From contig OZ234493.1 in assembly GCA_965153455.1 (NCBI GenBank), forward strand, positions 21,876,213 through 21,940,212: 64,000 nucleotides of DNA, read 5' to 3'. Each line of letters starts with the position of its first letter. Position 1 is the stretch's first letter. The stretch is from Sphagnum compactum. Taxonomy: Eukaryota; Bryophyta; Sphagnopsida; Sphagnales. Below, one piece after another: positions 45,086 to 58,100 of this stretch. Under the pieces are notes generated by a model. The model searched no databases. It was not told the origin of the DNA and saw only the letters and a program-made list of their open reading frames with translations. Both the position numbers and the translations under genes were made by a program.

Positions 45086-46720
45086 TTTACAGACCCAGGG
45101 CACTGGTGTAATTTTGTCACAGAATGCGTACGCATAATTAACAACCATAGAGGTGAGCAGGTCCTCAGGGCCAGTTTCCAACTGGTCTGACTGAATAATT
45201 TAGTTTGAATCACAGTTTCATCAGGGCAGTAAAAACATTAGTGGAGTTGTTTTGTCCAGCATTGACAAAGCCATAAAAACACATATTATGGCAATGGCAA
45301 TGGATTGTGACTAGTACTGTCAAACACTGTACTTTGGTAATGAGCTTGTACTTTGTTGCTTGTAAAAAAGCACAAGGTGGTCTTTGTAGTTTCAGGACAT
45401 GTAAGAGAATGAAAGTTAAGGTTTGAGAGATCACAACTCTTGTAGCAGGTATTGTAACAGTTGACAGGAATGAATAGCAATCAATTACTCTTGACTAGAA
45501 TCATCAAACCTACTCTTGTACACCTTCTTGAGTCAGGACTCAAACTTTCTGTAGTTTACTCCAGGTGCTATTACCATGAGTCATTATCAGCAAATGGGTT
45601 GTTTGCAGGTTTAGGAATGCTATGTGGACAGAAGGTAGGAAACACATGCCCTTGGATTCGCACAGGAGAGATCATCTAGATAAGTGAAGGTGGCTTGCAA
45701 AGGATTTCATACTCACTATTTCTAACTGCCCATTTACTCCTTGTGTGTGTGTGTGAGTGTGTTTTATGGCATTAACTGTGTCCTCCTCCATCTCCCCTTT
45801 TTCGTCCACTGTGCCTTCTCTGTGTCCAACAGAGGCTGGGGATTTCATTTCTGGAAAAGCAAGATGCAGCCCTAATGAGCAGGTGGGATAGGCATGACCC
45901 TTGCCTCTGAACCCCTCTGCCATTGATCCTTGATTCCAGAATTGAAGATTGGACTACTGAGTTCTCTATAACATATCCATGATGATGATGATGATGATGA
46001 TATCATTGGGAAAGATCGCAATAGCATTGAATGCAATGGGGAAATATCAAATCTACAGAAAATTTTCTGTCCTTGGTCTGAGATCTCAGACCAACTAGCT
46101 TGTCTAAGGTTCCTTCTCTTACCTCCCAAGCCTTGAGTAATTTTGTGAAAATGATGATGCAGTTTTTGCAGATACAATTGATTGCTTTCTTTTGTTCATT
46201 GCCCAATCCAAGATTGACAAGATTTGAGTGCTCTGCTTTAATAGGGAGATGAAAATTTTAGAGAAAACTAAGGGAGGAAACAAATGCTGACTTACTAAAA
46301 TGTTCACTGTTGATTTGGCATCATCTACATATGATGCACCCAAATATCATTGAATAGTTAGAGATTTCATTAGAAAGTGGGAAGAATCCATTCGTTAAAG
46401 AATTGAAATTTGATGTTGCATAGTCACTCTTAACATAGGATACACCAAAAAACAGTAAGTATTTGAGAAAAATCCATAAGAAAACCAGAAGACCCATGTT
46501 CCATGAAGAATTGGAAGAGGTGCAGGCACCTATTTCAAGAGAAGCAGTCTGTCTGTTTCAATCGACCTCTCCTTTATTCACAGAATTTCCTTCTTTACAT
46601 TCAGATTTGTAAATTGCTCTTGCCCATTACATTATTTGAACTCATGTGGGATAGCTTCTGCAATGCAGATACTTTAGATTCTTCGGAGAAATTGGAGTGT
46701 GATCAGGAAAGGTGGTCAGA
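45086..46720. other. Intergenic between annexin and RSP3
   Basis: It holds the annexin 3' region and the RSP3 5' flank. A (GT)n run lies at about 45,742-45,762 and an (ATG)n run at 45,979-46,000. No further coding sequence is supported; the short ORFs on both strands are not recognisable. Confidence 0.5.
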
Positions 46721-49700
46721 ATGGGGTCAAGAGGACCTACAGCAAAGCTGATGGGGCGACATGATATTGACCCTCGATTCAACAGGGGCAACAAGCTAAG
46801 GCCCAAGTATGAGAGCCCCCTGGACCAGCAAGAGAACATGAACCAGGAACCAATCAAAACAGCACCCAAGTCTACCAGATTGCGTCCTCCAATGCAAAAT
46901 CTGGCATTTGATCCCCGTGTTATTCGTGGGACTCTCTCTCATAAATACAAGGTCATTTGCTCACACCTTGTCTGCAAAGAAATTATCATATTTGTGTAAA
47001 ATCATGTCACAGTGGACAACGGTTTGACATCAACTGCACAATCTAAAAAACATGGAAATCTGCCAAATATTCTGCAATGTACACTGGATGTTCACCACAC
47101 CATACCCATCTGACCATTACTATCAGGCAGGCACAAATACTTACTGTTTGATTTTTCCATTGATAATTTTCATCTTGAAGATTTTGGCCTGGATTTATAA
47201 CCACATTCTTTCACTCAGGCCTCGACCAAAGTGTCAAGTTGGGTGGGGCAATGTCATCTTTGATAACAAAGCAATGGAAACTTGGACTTCTTCACTTCTG
47301 GGTTGTTCATCTTGTCATGGAATCAGGGCTTGTTATTAACCTGACCATCATCATGTTACAGTCTTCCAACTGACATTCAACTTTTGAAGCACAAAGCCTG
47401 GTTTTGTAGGATGATTCTGGAAGCTGATTACAAACCATTCCACTAACACTTAGAACCATCATCAGGGTGAGTTCTAGAACCATGTAGTATGAATTGTGTG
47501 ACAAGTGAGGATGGTGAGTGCAGTATGTTGAGGAGCCACCTTCAAAGCCACATCGACAAAAGCCACAACATCCCATGCAGTTCGGTGCCACTCCTGAGCC
47601 TATCATCGGTCGACAACACATGGATGTCCAGGTCACAATTCTACAGATTTCATTGATACTGATATAAGTTCAGGGTTGGTTGATTTGTAGGTTATTAGCA
47701 TACTCCCTTTTGAAAGAATGGGGTGTATACTGTGCTTATGATCACGATCCATCATCAGGTCACAAATCTTCCAGGAGCTGATCCACAAACTTGAGCTTGT
47801 TTAGCCTCACCAACTATAGAGAAGGTGTCTGAATGAACCACAATAAATAATGGCATTTGGGTGTGATGCAGACAGATATATACTTGGAGGACCAGTATGG
47901 AAAGAAAACTTTCAATGATTTTGACACACAAACAGACCCTTTCTTGGACCGTCCTGCCACGCCCTACTTCATCCCCTGGAAATCTGGCCCTGATGCATTC
48001 ACTCAGGTTACTCCTGGAATGGCAGCTCCACATTTCCTACTTTGCCCACAAACATCCACAACTAACAGAACATAATCTACAAGGCTGAATGTAATTCACA
48101 TTGCATTAGCAGTAAGAAAAAGAATGTCACCAGTAAGTACCTAGACGTGGGTTCTGTTTCTTCCGAGTTATTGCCAGCTTTCCAATCAGAGAAAGGTGTA
48201 CACCAAATAGCAACAGTGACTTGTTAACATTCATCATGGATATCCCACTCTTCCAAGAGACCCTTGGCTCCAATCATTTCAGGTTGTCTCCAGTTAGTGG
48301 GGTGACCCGAGGACAATGCAAATGGGATATGATATGACCCTGCAGAAGGAAGCCCAACTCCACTTGTAAGATGGAAATGAATAATTGGTCTGCCAGGCTA
48401 TTTGATTTTATGCCTTTGTTGATACCACAATAGTTCAACAGAGTTGTGCAGATTTAGGAAGAACATTTCCAAGTTTCTGGAGTATCCTCCTGAGGTGGGT
48501 GTTTTCACATTGCAGATATTTGATGGAGATCTGTTTGATTTTGAAATGGAAGTGGAGCCCATGCTGGAGGTCCTGGTTGGCCGAGCCTTGGAACAAGGCC
48601 TCATGGAGGTTCAGGAAGAGAAGCAGCTTGAACACTTACGATGTCACCAGGTTCTGCAAACTTGCACTGCAATTGATACAATATGCATAGTTGAAAATTG
48701 CCAACCCTGCAACAAAACTCCCTATATGGGACATCATCTTGAGAGAATTTGCTGTTAGTTTCTATCTACAAGATCTGGTGAACAAATACAGAGATGTCTG
48801 AAAAAGGTTTGTGTTTTGACAGGATCGTTTTGAGCAACTGAGAGTGGCAGAGCTGACAGCAACACAGAGGATGGAAGCAAGTGAGAGACGGGCAATGGAG
48901 GAGAAGGATCGTCGTGTAGCCCAAGAGAGAAAGCGCCTGAAAGAAGAGGAAATCCTCCGCCTCAAGGTGTGAAACGTCTCTCAGATGAGCAAGCTCAAAT
49001 ACCCAACAGTTCCATCTACTAGATATTACACCCTGCTGCATCTTACAATCCTGCAGAACATTGTTAAAGTGGAAGACTGAGTGCAGAAAGATGGGGCCTG
49101 TGCATGGGTTTTGCAGGTAGAGGCACTGGGCATAGCAAGACTGTGCCTAAAGAATGTAACGGATGAGGTGTATGCTGCTCTCACCAAAGCAGGCTACTTC
49201 TACGACCCTGTTGAGAGAGAGGTTTATTTGATTCCCCGCACCTCCTTTCATCCTTTCATCCCCAAATAGACACGCAACACTCTTTGATCATGTCAAATCA
49301 TGTTGAAATCTGCTCAAACAAAACCTTGAGAAATTGCTCTCTGATAAGGTTTGACGTGTGTTGCATGACGGGGGGTGGTAATGGCAGCTGGAGACAGTGT
49401 TTGTGCCAAAATTGCTGCAGGGGATGCAAACAGAGATTGCAGACATTGTGCAGTCTCGCCATGCTGTGGCCATCATGGTAAGCATCAGCCACTCCCAAAT
49501 ATTACAATTGCATTCCCTCTCTGCTTGAATGAGTACTGGTGTCAACTCCTGTCCAGCACAGCAGAATGTATGGCTCCACAAATCTAAAACCAACGGCATG
49601 AAATGTTAGTTCTACCACATTTTGTTTAGCTTTCATCACAACAACACATAAAAGCCCCCAAAATCATTGAGCATCACAAAGCCTCCAAGGAATTCTACCC

Positions 49701-50316
49701 AGATTTATCAACATCTGCAGTTGTGATCAAGTAGACATGTTTTGAAGTGTTGGCCAACACTTAAAACTTGTTTTTAACCACAATATAATTTAAAACACTT
49801 ACCTTCTTGTGGTGTTGGCAGGTGGATGAGGTGGTACCTCCACCAGACACTGCAGAAAGGGTAGCAGATGGGGTGGACATGGTGATGGCCCGACTGATGA
49901 ATGTGTTGGATTCATGGATCACATTTGAGGATAATGTGATGCAAGAGCTGGATGCTGCTGAACATGCCACACATAATGTGATGCTTGGCATTGTAGGAGA
50001 AGTGGAACTCGTAGAGAACACCTCAACCTCAGTCACCTCCTCCATACTTGACAGGGTACATATCTATCCTCTATGTTTGACTTATCAAGTGCCACTTCAT
50101 ACAATATACACACTGTTTCTCATGGAGAGAAAGCTCTTAAATCTTGCCGGAGTTACAAGGAATGCAACATGAAAAGAATCTAGGATTTGAATGCACAACT
50201 GATATTGCCTGCGCACATTGATTTCAATGATGTTGCAGGTTGGCATAAGATCAACAGAGACAGCAAGTGCCTCCCAGGACCTACTAAATTCAATGATAGG
50301 ACACCTGCAGCAATGA
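46721..50316 (+). CDS. RSP3: Radial spoke protein 3 (ciliary axoneme), nine exons
   Basis: RSP3 anchors radial spokes to the axonemal doublets and binds the protein kinase A docking domain; in land plants it is needed only in motile sperm. Exons 46,721-46,951, 47,524-47,631, 47,872-48,006, 48,516-48,650, 48,823-48,966, 49,117-49,221, 49,388-49,477, 49,822-50,055 and 50,239-50,316 are all phase 0 and give 419 residues. Marks in order: NLAFDPRVIRGTLSHKYK; RQHMDVQTDIYLED across the exon 2/3 join; DTQTDPFLDRPATPYFIPWK; the hallmark FDGDLFDFEMEVEPMLEVLV; a coiled coil (LTATQRMEASERRAMEEKDR); and YFYDPVEREV. It is slightly shorter than the Chlamydomonas protein, mainly at the C-terminus. The start is the first ATG in frame (MGSRGPTAKLMG); an upstream exon cannot be excluded. 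It converges with H2B. Confidence 0.93.
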
Positions 50317-50778
50317 TGTGAGTCCATTTCCATCTATGCTAGGGTTTGGTTGGCAAAGTATCACAAAGCAGACTCAAACACATACACACATTGCAGTATA
50401 ACATAAAATGGACAACAAGGCAAGTCCCTTACAATCTAGGTCTCTAATCCTGACTCTGCAATCCACAAAATCAGCTGCAAATGTTTCCTGTAGCAAAACC
50501 TAAGATCTAAATACATTACCACAACAATGGCATTCATGTATGTTCTTAATGAAACAAAACCCAGAAGCATGAGCCCCACATCTGCCATGTGACCAAGCAA
50601 ACCCAAGCAAACTCCCCATGTAAGCCAATTCTAACACTATCACAGCATATCCAACTTTGTAGGATTCCTGCACACGGTTGGAATCATACTCAGCAGAAAG
50701 AATCAAGATCAGAGATGCTGATTTTCAGGAAGATGGTGGTGTTAATAAACACCATAAAAAATAGCTTTGCCAGGAACT
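50317..50778. other. Short convergent 3' spacer between RSP3 and H2B
   Basis: Only 462 bp separate the two stop codons, so both 3' UTRs and poly(A) sites must lie here and may overlap. No other feature is visible. Confidence 0.6.
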
Positions 50779-51354
50779 TTAAGCACTCGTGAACTTGGTG
50801 ACAGCTTTAGTCCCCTCGGAAACAGCATGCTTAGCTAGCTCACCAGGCAACGTCAATCGTACAGCCGTTTGAACCTCACGCGAGGTTATGGTCGGCTTCT
50901 TGTTGTAGCGAGCCAGACGCGCAGCCTCCTGCGCCAGTTTCTCAAAGATATCGTTGACGAAAGAGTTCATGATCCCCATCGCCTTTGATGAAATTCCAGT
51001 GTCGGGATGCACCTAAAGCAAAAGCAAAAAACACACACAAAATCAGAAAGACGGCACCATCGCCAAGACTTCGTAAAAAACCACATAACACTCATGGTCA
51101 ACAACAAGAGATGAAAACAACTGAAAGAGAAGCCAGAACCACAAACACATGCACAGAGTTTCAAAAGCTTCAAATCCACACACCTGCTTCAACACTTTGT
51201 AGATGTAGATCTTGTAAGTCTCTGTGCTCTTTTTCGCCTTCTTCTTCTTGCCGCCTTCCTTCAAAGGCTTCTTCTCCACTTTCGCCTTCACTGGCTTCTT
51301 CTCAGCCCTGGACTTCCCTCCCTTCTGATGAGCTTCAACTGCCTTGGGCGCCAT
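50779..51354 (-). CDS. Histone H2B with one intron
   Basis: A core nucleosome histone. Exon 1 (51,354-51,184) codes a lysine-rich plant-type tail ([20 protein letters not shown]) and the start of the fold ([12 protein letters not shown]). A 171-bp GT-AG intron (51,183-51,013) follows. Exon 2 (51,012-50,779) codes [40 protein letters not shown] and the conserved end [15 protein letters not shown]. The total is 134 residues, within the usual plant range, and all fold motifs are intact. Many plant H2B genes are intronless, and an intron can go with polyadenylated, replication-independent expression. The TATA box and GC-rich upstream stretch support an active promoter. Confidence 0.97.
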
Positions 51355-51537
51355 TGTAACAAAAACAGAGACACAAAACCCCAAAAGCAAAAACGCAATA
51401 CACAACCACAGAGGAAAACCCAAAACTGTGAAAAAAACTGCACTGAATATATCGAGATAGCTGAAGACAAATTGAAACTACCCAAGACGAGATTGCAAGC
51501 AAGAATTCGATGGGATAACGGAGCAGCGCGCTCGAGA

Positions 51538-51545
51538 CTTTATAG
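51538..51545 (-). promoter_or_regulatory. TATA box of the H2B gene
   Basis: CTATAAAG on the minus strand, 184 bases upstream of the H2B ATG, in a GC-rich setting (CGCGCGCG near 51,580). A (GA)n run at 51,586-51,607 lies just upstream; on the coding strand it reads as CT repeats, a common plant core-promoter element. Confidence 0.6.
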
Positions 51546-51659
51546 CGACGAAGGAGTTCGCGCACAGTGCAGTGTTCGAAGCGCGCGCGAGAGAGAGAGA
51601 GAGAGAAAGTCAATAATTAATAAATTCGAAAATTGCTTCCACCAGTGATTGCTTCACGT

Positions 51660-52150
51660 GCTCTTCACGCGGATCGACATCCGACGGACCAGGTTTGATT
51701 CGTGACTTGAGATCGACGATGTGCATGAGGTCTGTTTCCGACGGCTCCGATTATTCCCTCCTAGATTCCGGGATCTCGCGACCTCTCAGAATCGACTCGA
51801 CAATGTGAATACGGTCTGCCTCCGACGGCTACGATTACTTCCGGAGCATCGCGACTTCAGAATGGACGATGTGAATAAGGTCTGCTTTTTTACGGCTCTG
51901 ATTATTTCTTCATAGATTCCGGGATCTCCCAACTTCAGAACGACGATGTGAATAAGGTCTGTTTTTGACGGCTCTGATTATTCCTTCTGATTCCGGGATC
52001 TTGTGACTTGAGAATCGACGATGTGAATCAGGTCTCCGTCCGATCCGACGGTTCCCGATTTCATCCTTGATTCCAGGATCTCGCGACTTCAGATCGACGA
52101 TGTAAACAGGTTCTGTTTCCAACGGCTAAGATTCCGTCCTAGGTTCTGGG
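51660..52150. repeat. About 75-bp minisatellite upstream of H2B, six units
   Basis: GACGATGTG-type landmarks lie at 51,715, 51,798, 51,865, 51,942, 52,017 and 52,096 (spacing 67-83 bp). Each unit contains TCCGACGGCT, GATTATTCC and GATTCCGGGATCTCGCGACTT blocks with variable divergence. It is not coding. Confidence 0.85.
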
Positions 52151-55100
52151 AGCCGGGAAAACCGCGGGAATTGGGCCACGGTTACCCGGTGTTATAGCGG
52201 GTGGGAATGGGGGGGCGGGGGCGGTTGCTGCACGAGAATGTGCTCGCGGGAGTTTCGGATTCGAAAGAAGGCAAGTCGGGTATGTACTATGTACCACTGT
52301 TGTGGAAGGGTATTATTTTCTTGATACCCGCAGGGTAAGTGCATGAACGAATTTTGGGGGGAAGAGTCTGCCTGCCCTCTGGGTAAAAAGGGTACATATA
52401 AATTATAATTTTAAATGGGTCAGAAATGAGTTTTTTTAATTTAATTTTAATTAATTTAATTTGAATTTCCAAGAACAGAAATAAATAACTCAAAATTCAC
52501 ACCTTAGGTCTAAAAATTATGAAATCGCTTCCCTAAAATCAATACCAAGATAGCACCTCAATTTCCCCTAAAAACCTTTAGTTAGTTTTGATTTTATTGG
52601 CCTTGCCTACTACTACCAAGGCAAGGATATCTTGTGTTTAGATTCATTATAGAGTATAGTACCTAGCTTAATGGATTTTGCCCCCCTAGGTAAATAAATA
52701 ATAGGTCTATTTTTTATATGAGTATTTTTTGAAAGTTGATATCTTGGCTTGTGTTGAAACTTGAGATTAAGTTATAATAGAGTTATAATATATTTTGAAG
52801 GATTTTGGTTTCTTTTAGAGAAAATTTTGAAGATTATATTTTTTGCATGGTGAAATATTTGAGTTTCTATAATTCTTCTTCTTTTGCCTTTAAGATAGGT
52901 TTTAATGTAAATGGCCAAGGCCACAATGTGACTGACACACCCCTTTGTTGGATTTTTCGTGAAAATTTGTTCAATATTCGATAACTTTTACCATTGTAGA
53001 CCTCAAAACATTATGAAACCACTTTGGTGCAACCTTCGTTAATTGAGGGTTTTCTAATGGTACCAATTAGTGTAGTGCGAGAAACCCTAATTTGGGAGAT
53101 CTCAATACCTATGACAAACAAAACAAACAAACTACATTACTTAGAGATAGTTATTTTTTGGTTGAAATTTTACCCTCATGGTGCAGGTATGTGATTTCAA
53201 CTATATCATATAAGGGAAGGGTAAATGGGGGTTTTCTTACCCTTATTTTACCCTTGCCTCAATTGTGAAACCTAAGCTACATTTATGTTACTATTTGAAA
53301 TTGAACATTTGAAATATGCAACCATAATTTCTGTTGTCAATATTTTTTCCTTTAGAAAAGTGAAATTTCACATATCTCTATGTAATAATCTTTGTCTCTT
53401 TATGATTGCACATACAACACATTTTAACCTTCATGCACACCATGATTTTGGAGAAAACAAATCAAATATACCATAACATGTCATGAACAAAACAAATTAA
53501 TTTATGTATCAAGCATTCATCTCATTTTGTTAAGTTTATTTTTTGAACAAAAAAGAATTTACTTGGGTTTGGAACAGAGTTCCAAACTCTATTCTAATGT
53601 CATCTAATAAATTTGCTCTATTATCTCCATTTTTTTCTACATTTGACAAATCCACACCCAATCAAAGATCATAAGGTCTTAGGATCATCATGCAAAATGC
53701 ATGGTTGCATTTTGAAAGATTTATTCTAGTGATCCGACCAATTTTTCACACGAACAACAAGGTTATTATGATTACAAGTCTCAAGTCAATAATAGTAAAA
53801 GGATTTGAAAAGAACCATCAATGATCAAACTTGTTCAAGTTGAAATTGGTTACTTGAAATCCTTAAAATTTTGTTTAACCACGAAACATATTGTTGGAGA
53901 CCACATTCTCCTTCCACCATTGAAGATTATTCAATTCGCATGTTTGTGAATTCAATTGTAAATTGAGAAACAGATGAGTGTTTGTTTAACTTACAATCAA
54001 TTCATTCAATAAAAAAAATGTATAAGTTGATTGTTGTTAATGAATTACCATAACATCAATAAAGCATAAAAGCCCTGAACATAATGTGAAGATAGTCATT
54101 TACTTGGACAATTGTAATATGAGTTTCATCATATTCAACACCAAACACAATATCAATGTCATCAATATTTATTGAATTTAATTGTCCACCAACATCAAGC
54201 CCACTTTGTACCCATCATTGAACTACAAATGTTACTTAACATTTAACAAGAGATGGTCATATTCCATGGCAATATTCATTGCTGATGTCAATCACATATT
54301 TTGTAATCAGTGATACATCTTTGAATCAAGGGTCTATGTCATAGACAAAACAAAGATTCAAAGAAAGGATTTCGTAAACTCGAACAAACCATGTTCAAAG
54401 TGCTCAGCATTGTGCACCATATGATTTGGTCCAAGTAAATGAATGTGCTGAGTACTTGACAATGAACAAAAAGGCATGATATAATATTAGGTTTTGATAA
54501 ATGAAAATGCACTACATATGTCACACATTGCATTGGTGGGGTTGAATGGTGATGCCCTCAAATCCTTTTATTTCTACTATGTCATAGAACTATCTTTTTT
54601 TAAAAATTGCAAATTAATGTCAGGCATCAAATATTACACATCATGTTGAAGAATTTGCTTTCATTGAGTGTTATCTAGGTGGTTGCTAATTGATTTTTCA
54701 ATCAACATCCCTATATCTATGTTTAAGATTGCATTAAATTTAATATTCTTTGTTTCTCATCATCTTCCTCTAGCAAATGTTGGGAGTTAAAGGTTTTCGT
54801 TGTAAAGGTTATGAATATGTTTTTTACTTCTTCACTTTTTTCTATAAAGTGTGCCATTGTGCAATAGTGAAAGCCTTGAACTTTAACTTATATTTACAAC
54901 AATCCTATCCACCTTGTTGAGTTTAGGGTTCATATCCTTGCCCTTCAAACATTTTTTTGGTTGTAACTTTGCTCAAGGTTTAAATGTTTTCCCCATTGTA
55001 GTTCCCTTGGTTACTACTCTAGTTCAATTAAAATTGTGCATTTGAGGTGGTTTTCTAGTGATGGTTCTAGAATTTTGAATTGGGATGGCATCGCTTCTAA

Positions 55101-58100
55101 GTTTACAATCTCTTGAATGTTCTATAATGGTATAGGCCACATGTTAGTTATTTTGGTGCAATATGCTTTGAGAAACTTGTTTCTATTTGTACACAAATTT
55201 AGCAAATTCAAGTTGGACATCTAATGATACAAATATTGTGCAATTTGTAGCATTTTAACAATATTTTGGACTATATTTTACTTCCCCAACATCATCATTT
55301 TTTATCCACACAACTTTTTTTAGGTCACTTTCTGCTAACCTCATTTCAAGGTTTTTCATCGTCCCAATGGAATAATTCTCTTTGTTCACAAGTATCAAGA
55401 AACATTATTGTTAAAATAGAAAAATGCATTAATGTGTTATTGTAATAGTAGGATAATTAAGAATTACCTGAAGTAAGGTCGGTATGTTTATCTACCTTCC
55501 TATAATTTGGGGGAATTTGTAATAGTGTTTATGGGAAAGAAATTAAGAGATTTTAGGATCCAACCCATGGGTAATTGTCATTTATTTCAGTGATGGTTAG
55601 CTACCTAAAGGAGGGTTTTGATTAGGATAAAGGGAAGTGGAGTTATTTGAATGAAGGAGCCTAGGAGTTTGTGTGTGTGTGTGTGGTTTTGTGGGAGTGT
55701 GAAAGAAGATGTTGCAACACCAATAGAATAGCTTATCAATGTGCTAATAATGGACTTCAATTGTACTTGTGTGTTTTTTTGTTGGAACTAAATTATAAGG
55801 GTGATATTTGGTGTAAAAATTTAATTTATCACTAAGTTATAGCTTGTGAATGAGGTTTGAATGTGTTTTTCTTATGTTGTTGTAATACTACAATAAATTA
55901 GAACTCAATATTTATTTGTTTCTTCAAGTTTTTTTGTTTATTTCCTCAAGTTACTTGATTTCAAACTAGTTTAACTATTTTTGTTAATGTCACTACTACT
56001 ATAATTGTATTACTATAGTTGAACTCTAGATTGGCAATCATAGAAATACTTTTGTCTTTCTTTTATAATTTTTTTTCTTAAATAATTTCTTCCCAAGAAG
56101 AACTATTGTTATGTTTGCAACTTTATTGGGCCTTGGGAAAGAGGGTTTTTCAAGTGTCTAGCCCAAAATGTGCCTTTCATAAAGAACTTGACATGTGGTT
56201 GATCTAGGTTGAATTTTACAACATTAGCCCATGTAGAAAAGCAAGCTTGCAAGTCATCTTGCAAGAATCGTAACTCACAACAATAGTGGCCCTTGCAACT
56301 AATTACAAAGGCAAATGATTCCATGGTTGATGACTTCATTTTTGAAATATATTTAAAGAATGCATTAAAGTTGCACCACGTTAGAGAAGGGGCCTCCTTT
56401 TGAAGAAATCTTTGTAAGCCAAGAATATCATGGTGGAAAATTGCAATGGAAATAAAGCACATAGCACTTAAGCTTTTTTTCCAACATGAAAGGAAATTTT
56501 TGCATGAGGAGCAATTTTTATTCGCCTTTTGTCTAAGCATTCAACAACAATAACATAAGAAATAGTCCAATAACAAGAGGATAATGCAACAACCAAATGA
56601 ACATTAAGTTGCCTACATGCCAAAAAATTGCTTATTAATGGCATGATTTTGGTTGTTTTTCAACGCTATGGAATTAATTTCACTATTGCCCAAAGTTTTA
56701 GGAAACTTTTTGCAACATGGGTAGGTCAACCTAGGAAAGGTATACAAGATGATTCCTATTTATAACATGATTGTGTAGATCATGAAATAGTTGCCTTTTT
56801 CTTTTCCTATTGACTAAGTTGGAAGTAGTAATAAAAGGCAAGCCAAAATGGTTGATGATTTGTTAAACGTCTTGGCAATTATAAAGCAATTGGGGAAGTT
56901 CAATCCTTAACTAGGTTTTTGAGAAAGTCTTTTACATTTTTCAGGCTTCAACTCAGATGTTCCAAAAGAGGCATGTTTGTTTTCTATGAACTTGGGGCCA
57001 ATAATGGTTCATTGTGTTGGAAATTTCAGGTGGAGGTAGCATATGACATCTGCTAATGCAAAGCTTGTCATTGCATGAGCATGCAAAGTTATGGATAACA
57101 CTATTCATTAGTCCCATCTCAAATTTAACCTGATCAAATTTCACCTTTTCTTATCTACATGACAATTGAATCCAAAAATATTTTGCAAAAAATCATTCAA
57201 CCATGTCATCACATTCAAAAAACATATGTTACATCCACAAGTTGTGCAAATATTCATATCATGTATTTGTAAAACTTTCATTAGGATATGTTCTTACATA
57301 TGAGAGCCCTTGGCATGAATTAGTTTCTTCTCAAACTTTTTGGGCCACTTATTATTACTAAAAACAACATCCAAAATTTGAACCATTTAACAATGTTTGG
57401 ATTCAACCAAAATGGCCATCCTATAAAAGGTGTGACCACCAAATGTGGGAAAATTTTAACCAAATATAAAGCACAATTGTTTAATTTATGTTTTGTACTT
57501 CTAACCACTTATTAAAAACAATAAGGGCTTTTATTTTGGGAAATTTCATTTTCTTCTTTGACAATTTTAGGGTTGCTTCTTCACACATGAAAAGCCCTTG
57601 GTCTTTGAATGGCTCATTACTTTTATAAGTGTGATTGGAAATAGATGTTCTTCTATAATAATTGTATTAGGCAAGACAAATGTAAATGAAAAGATCCTAT
57701 CATTGTTGTTAACTTTTGGCACATGTTTCTACAAAAAAACACACATGACTTTGTTTTGATTTGAAGATACCTCTTTTCATGGATGTGTAAACCTCTTTTC
57801 ATTTGTATGAACAATATTTCTAGTTATTTGAAATGCCCATCTCAATGATGTCAACCTCTTTTCATTTGTATGGGCAATATAATTTTGATTTGTTTGAAAA
57901 GAGCTTAATCTTGATGGTGTGGGCTAACAATTAGTTTTTTAAAACCAATTTTTTACTTTGAAGCCTTGGTCCCATAGGTTACATGATGAAAATATTTCAA
58001 AAGGAGTAATTGCATTGCTACCAATTATGTTTAATTGAAGATTTTTGGCAATTTAGTCCAAAGGGGAGATTCCAGGTGTTTCAAGAAGTTGAATGAAAAA

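Noticed and set aside
47215-47340. Possible extra RSP3 exon after a CTCAG acceptor (reading NVIFDNKAMETW)
   Set aside because: The neighbouring exons already join in phase 0 without it, and the N-terminal FDPRVIRG segment it resembles is present in exon 1.
56109-56540. 143-codon minus-strand ORF in the gene-poor region
   Set aside because: Begins after stops on all sides, has a Cys/Phe/Lys-rich composition typical of AT-rich chance frames and matches no family I know.
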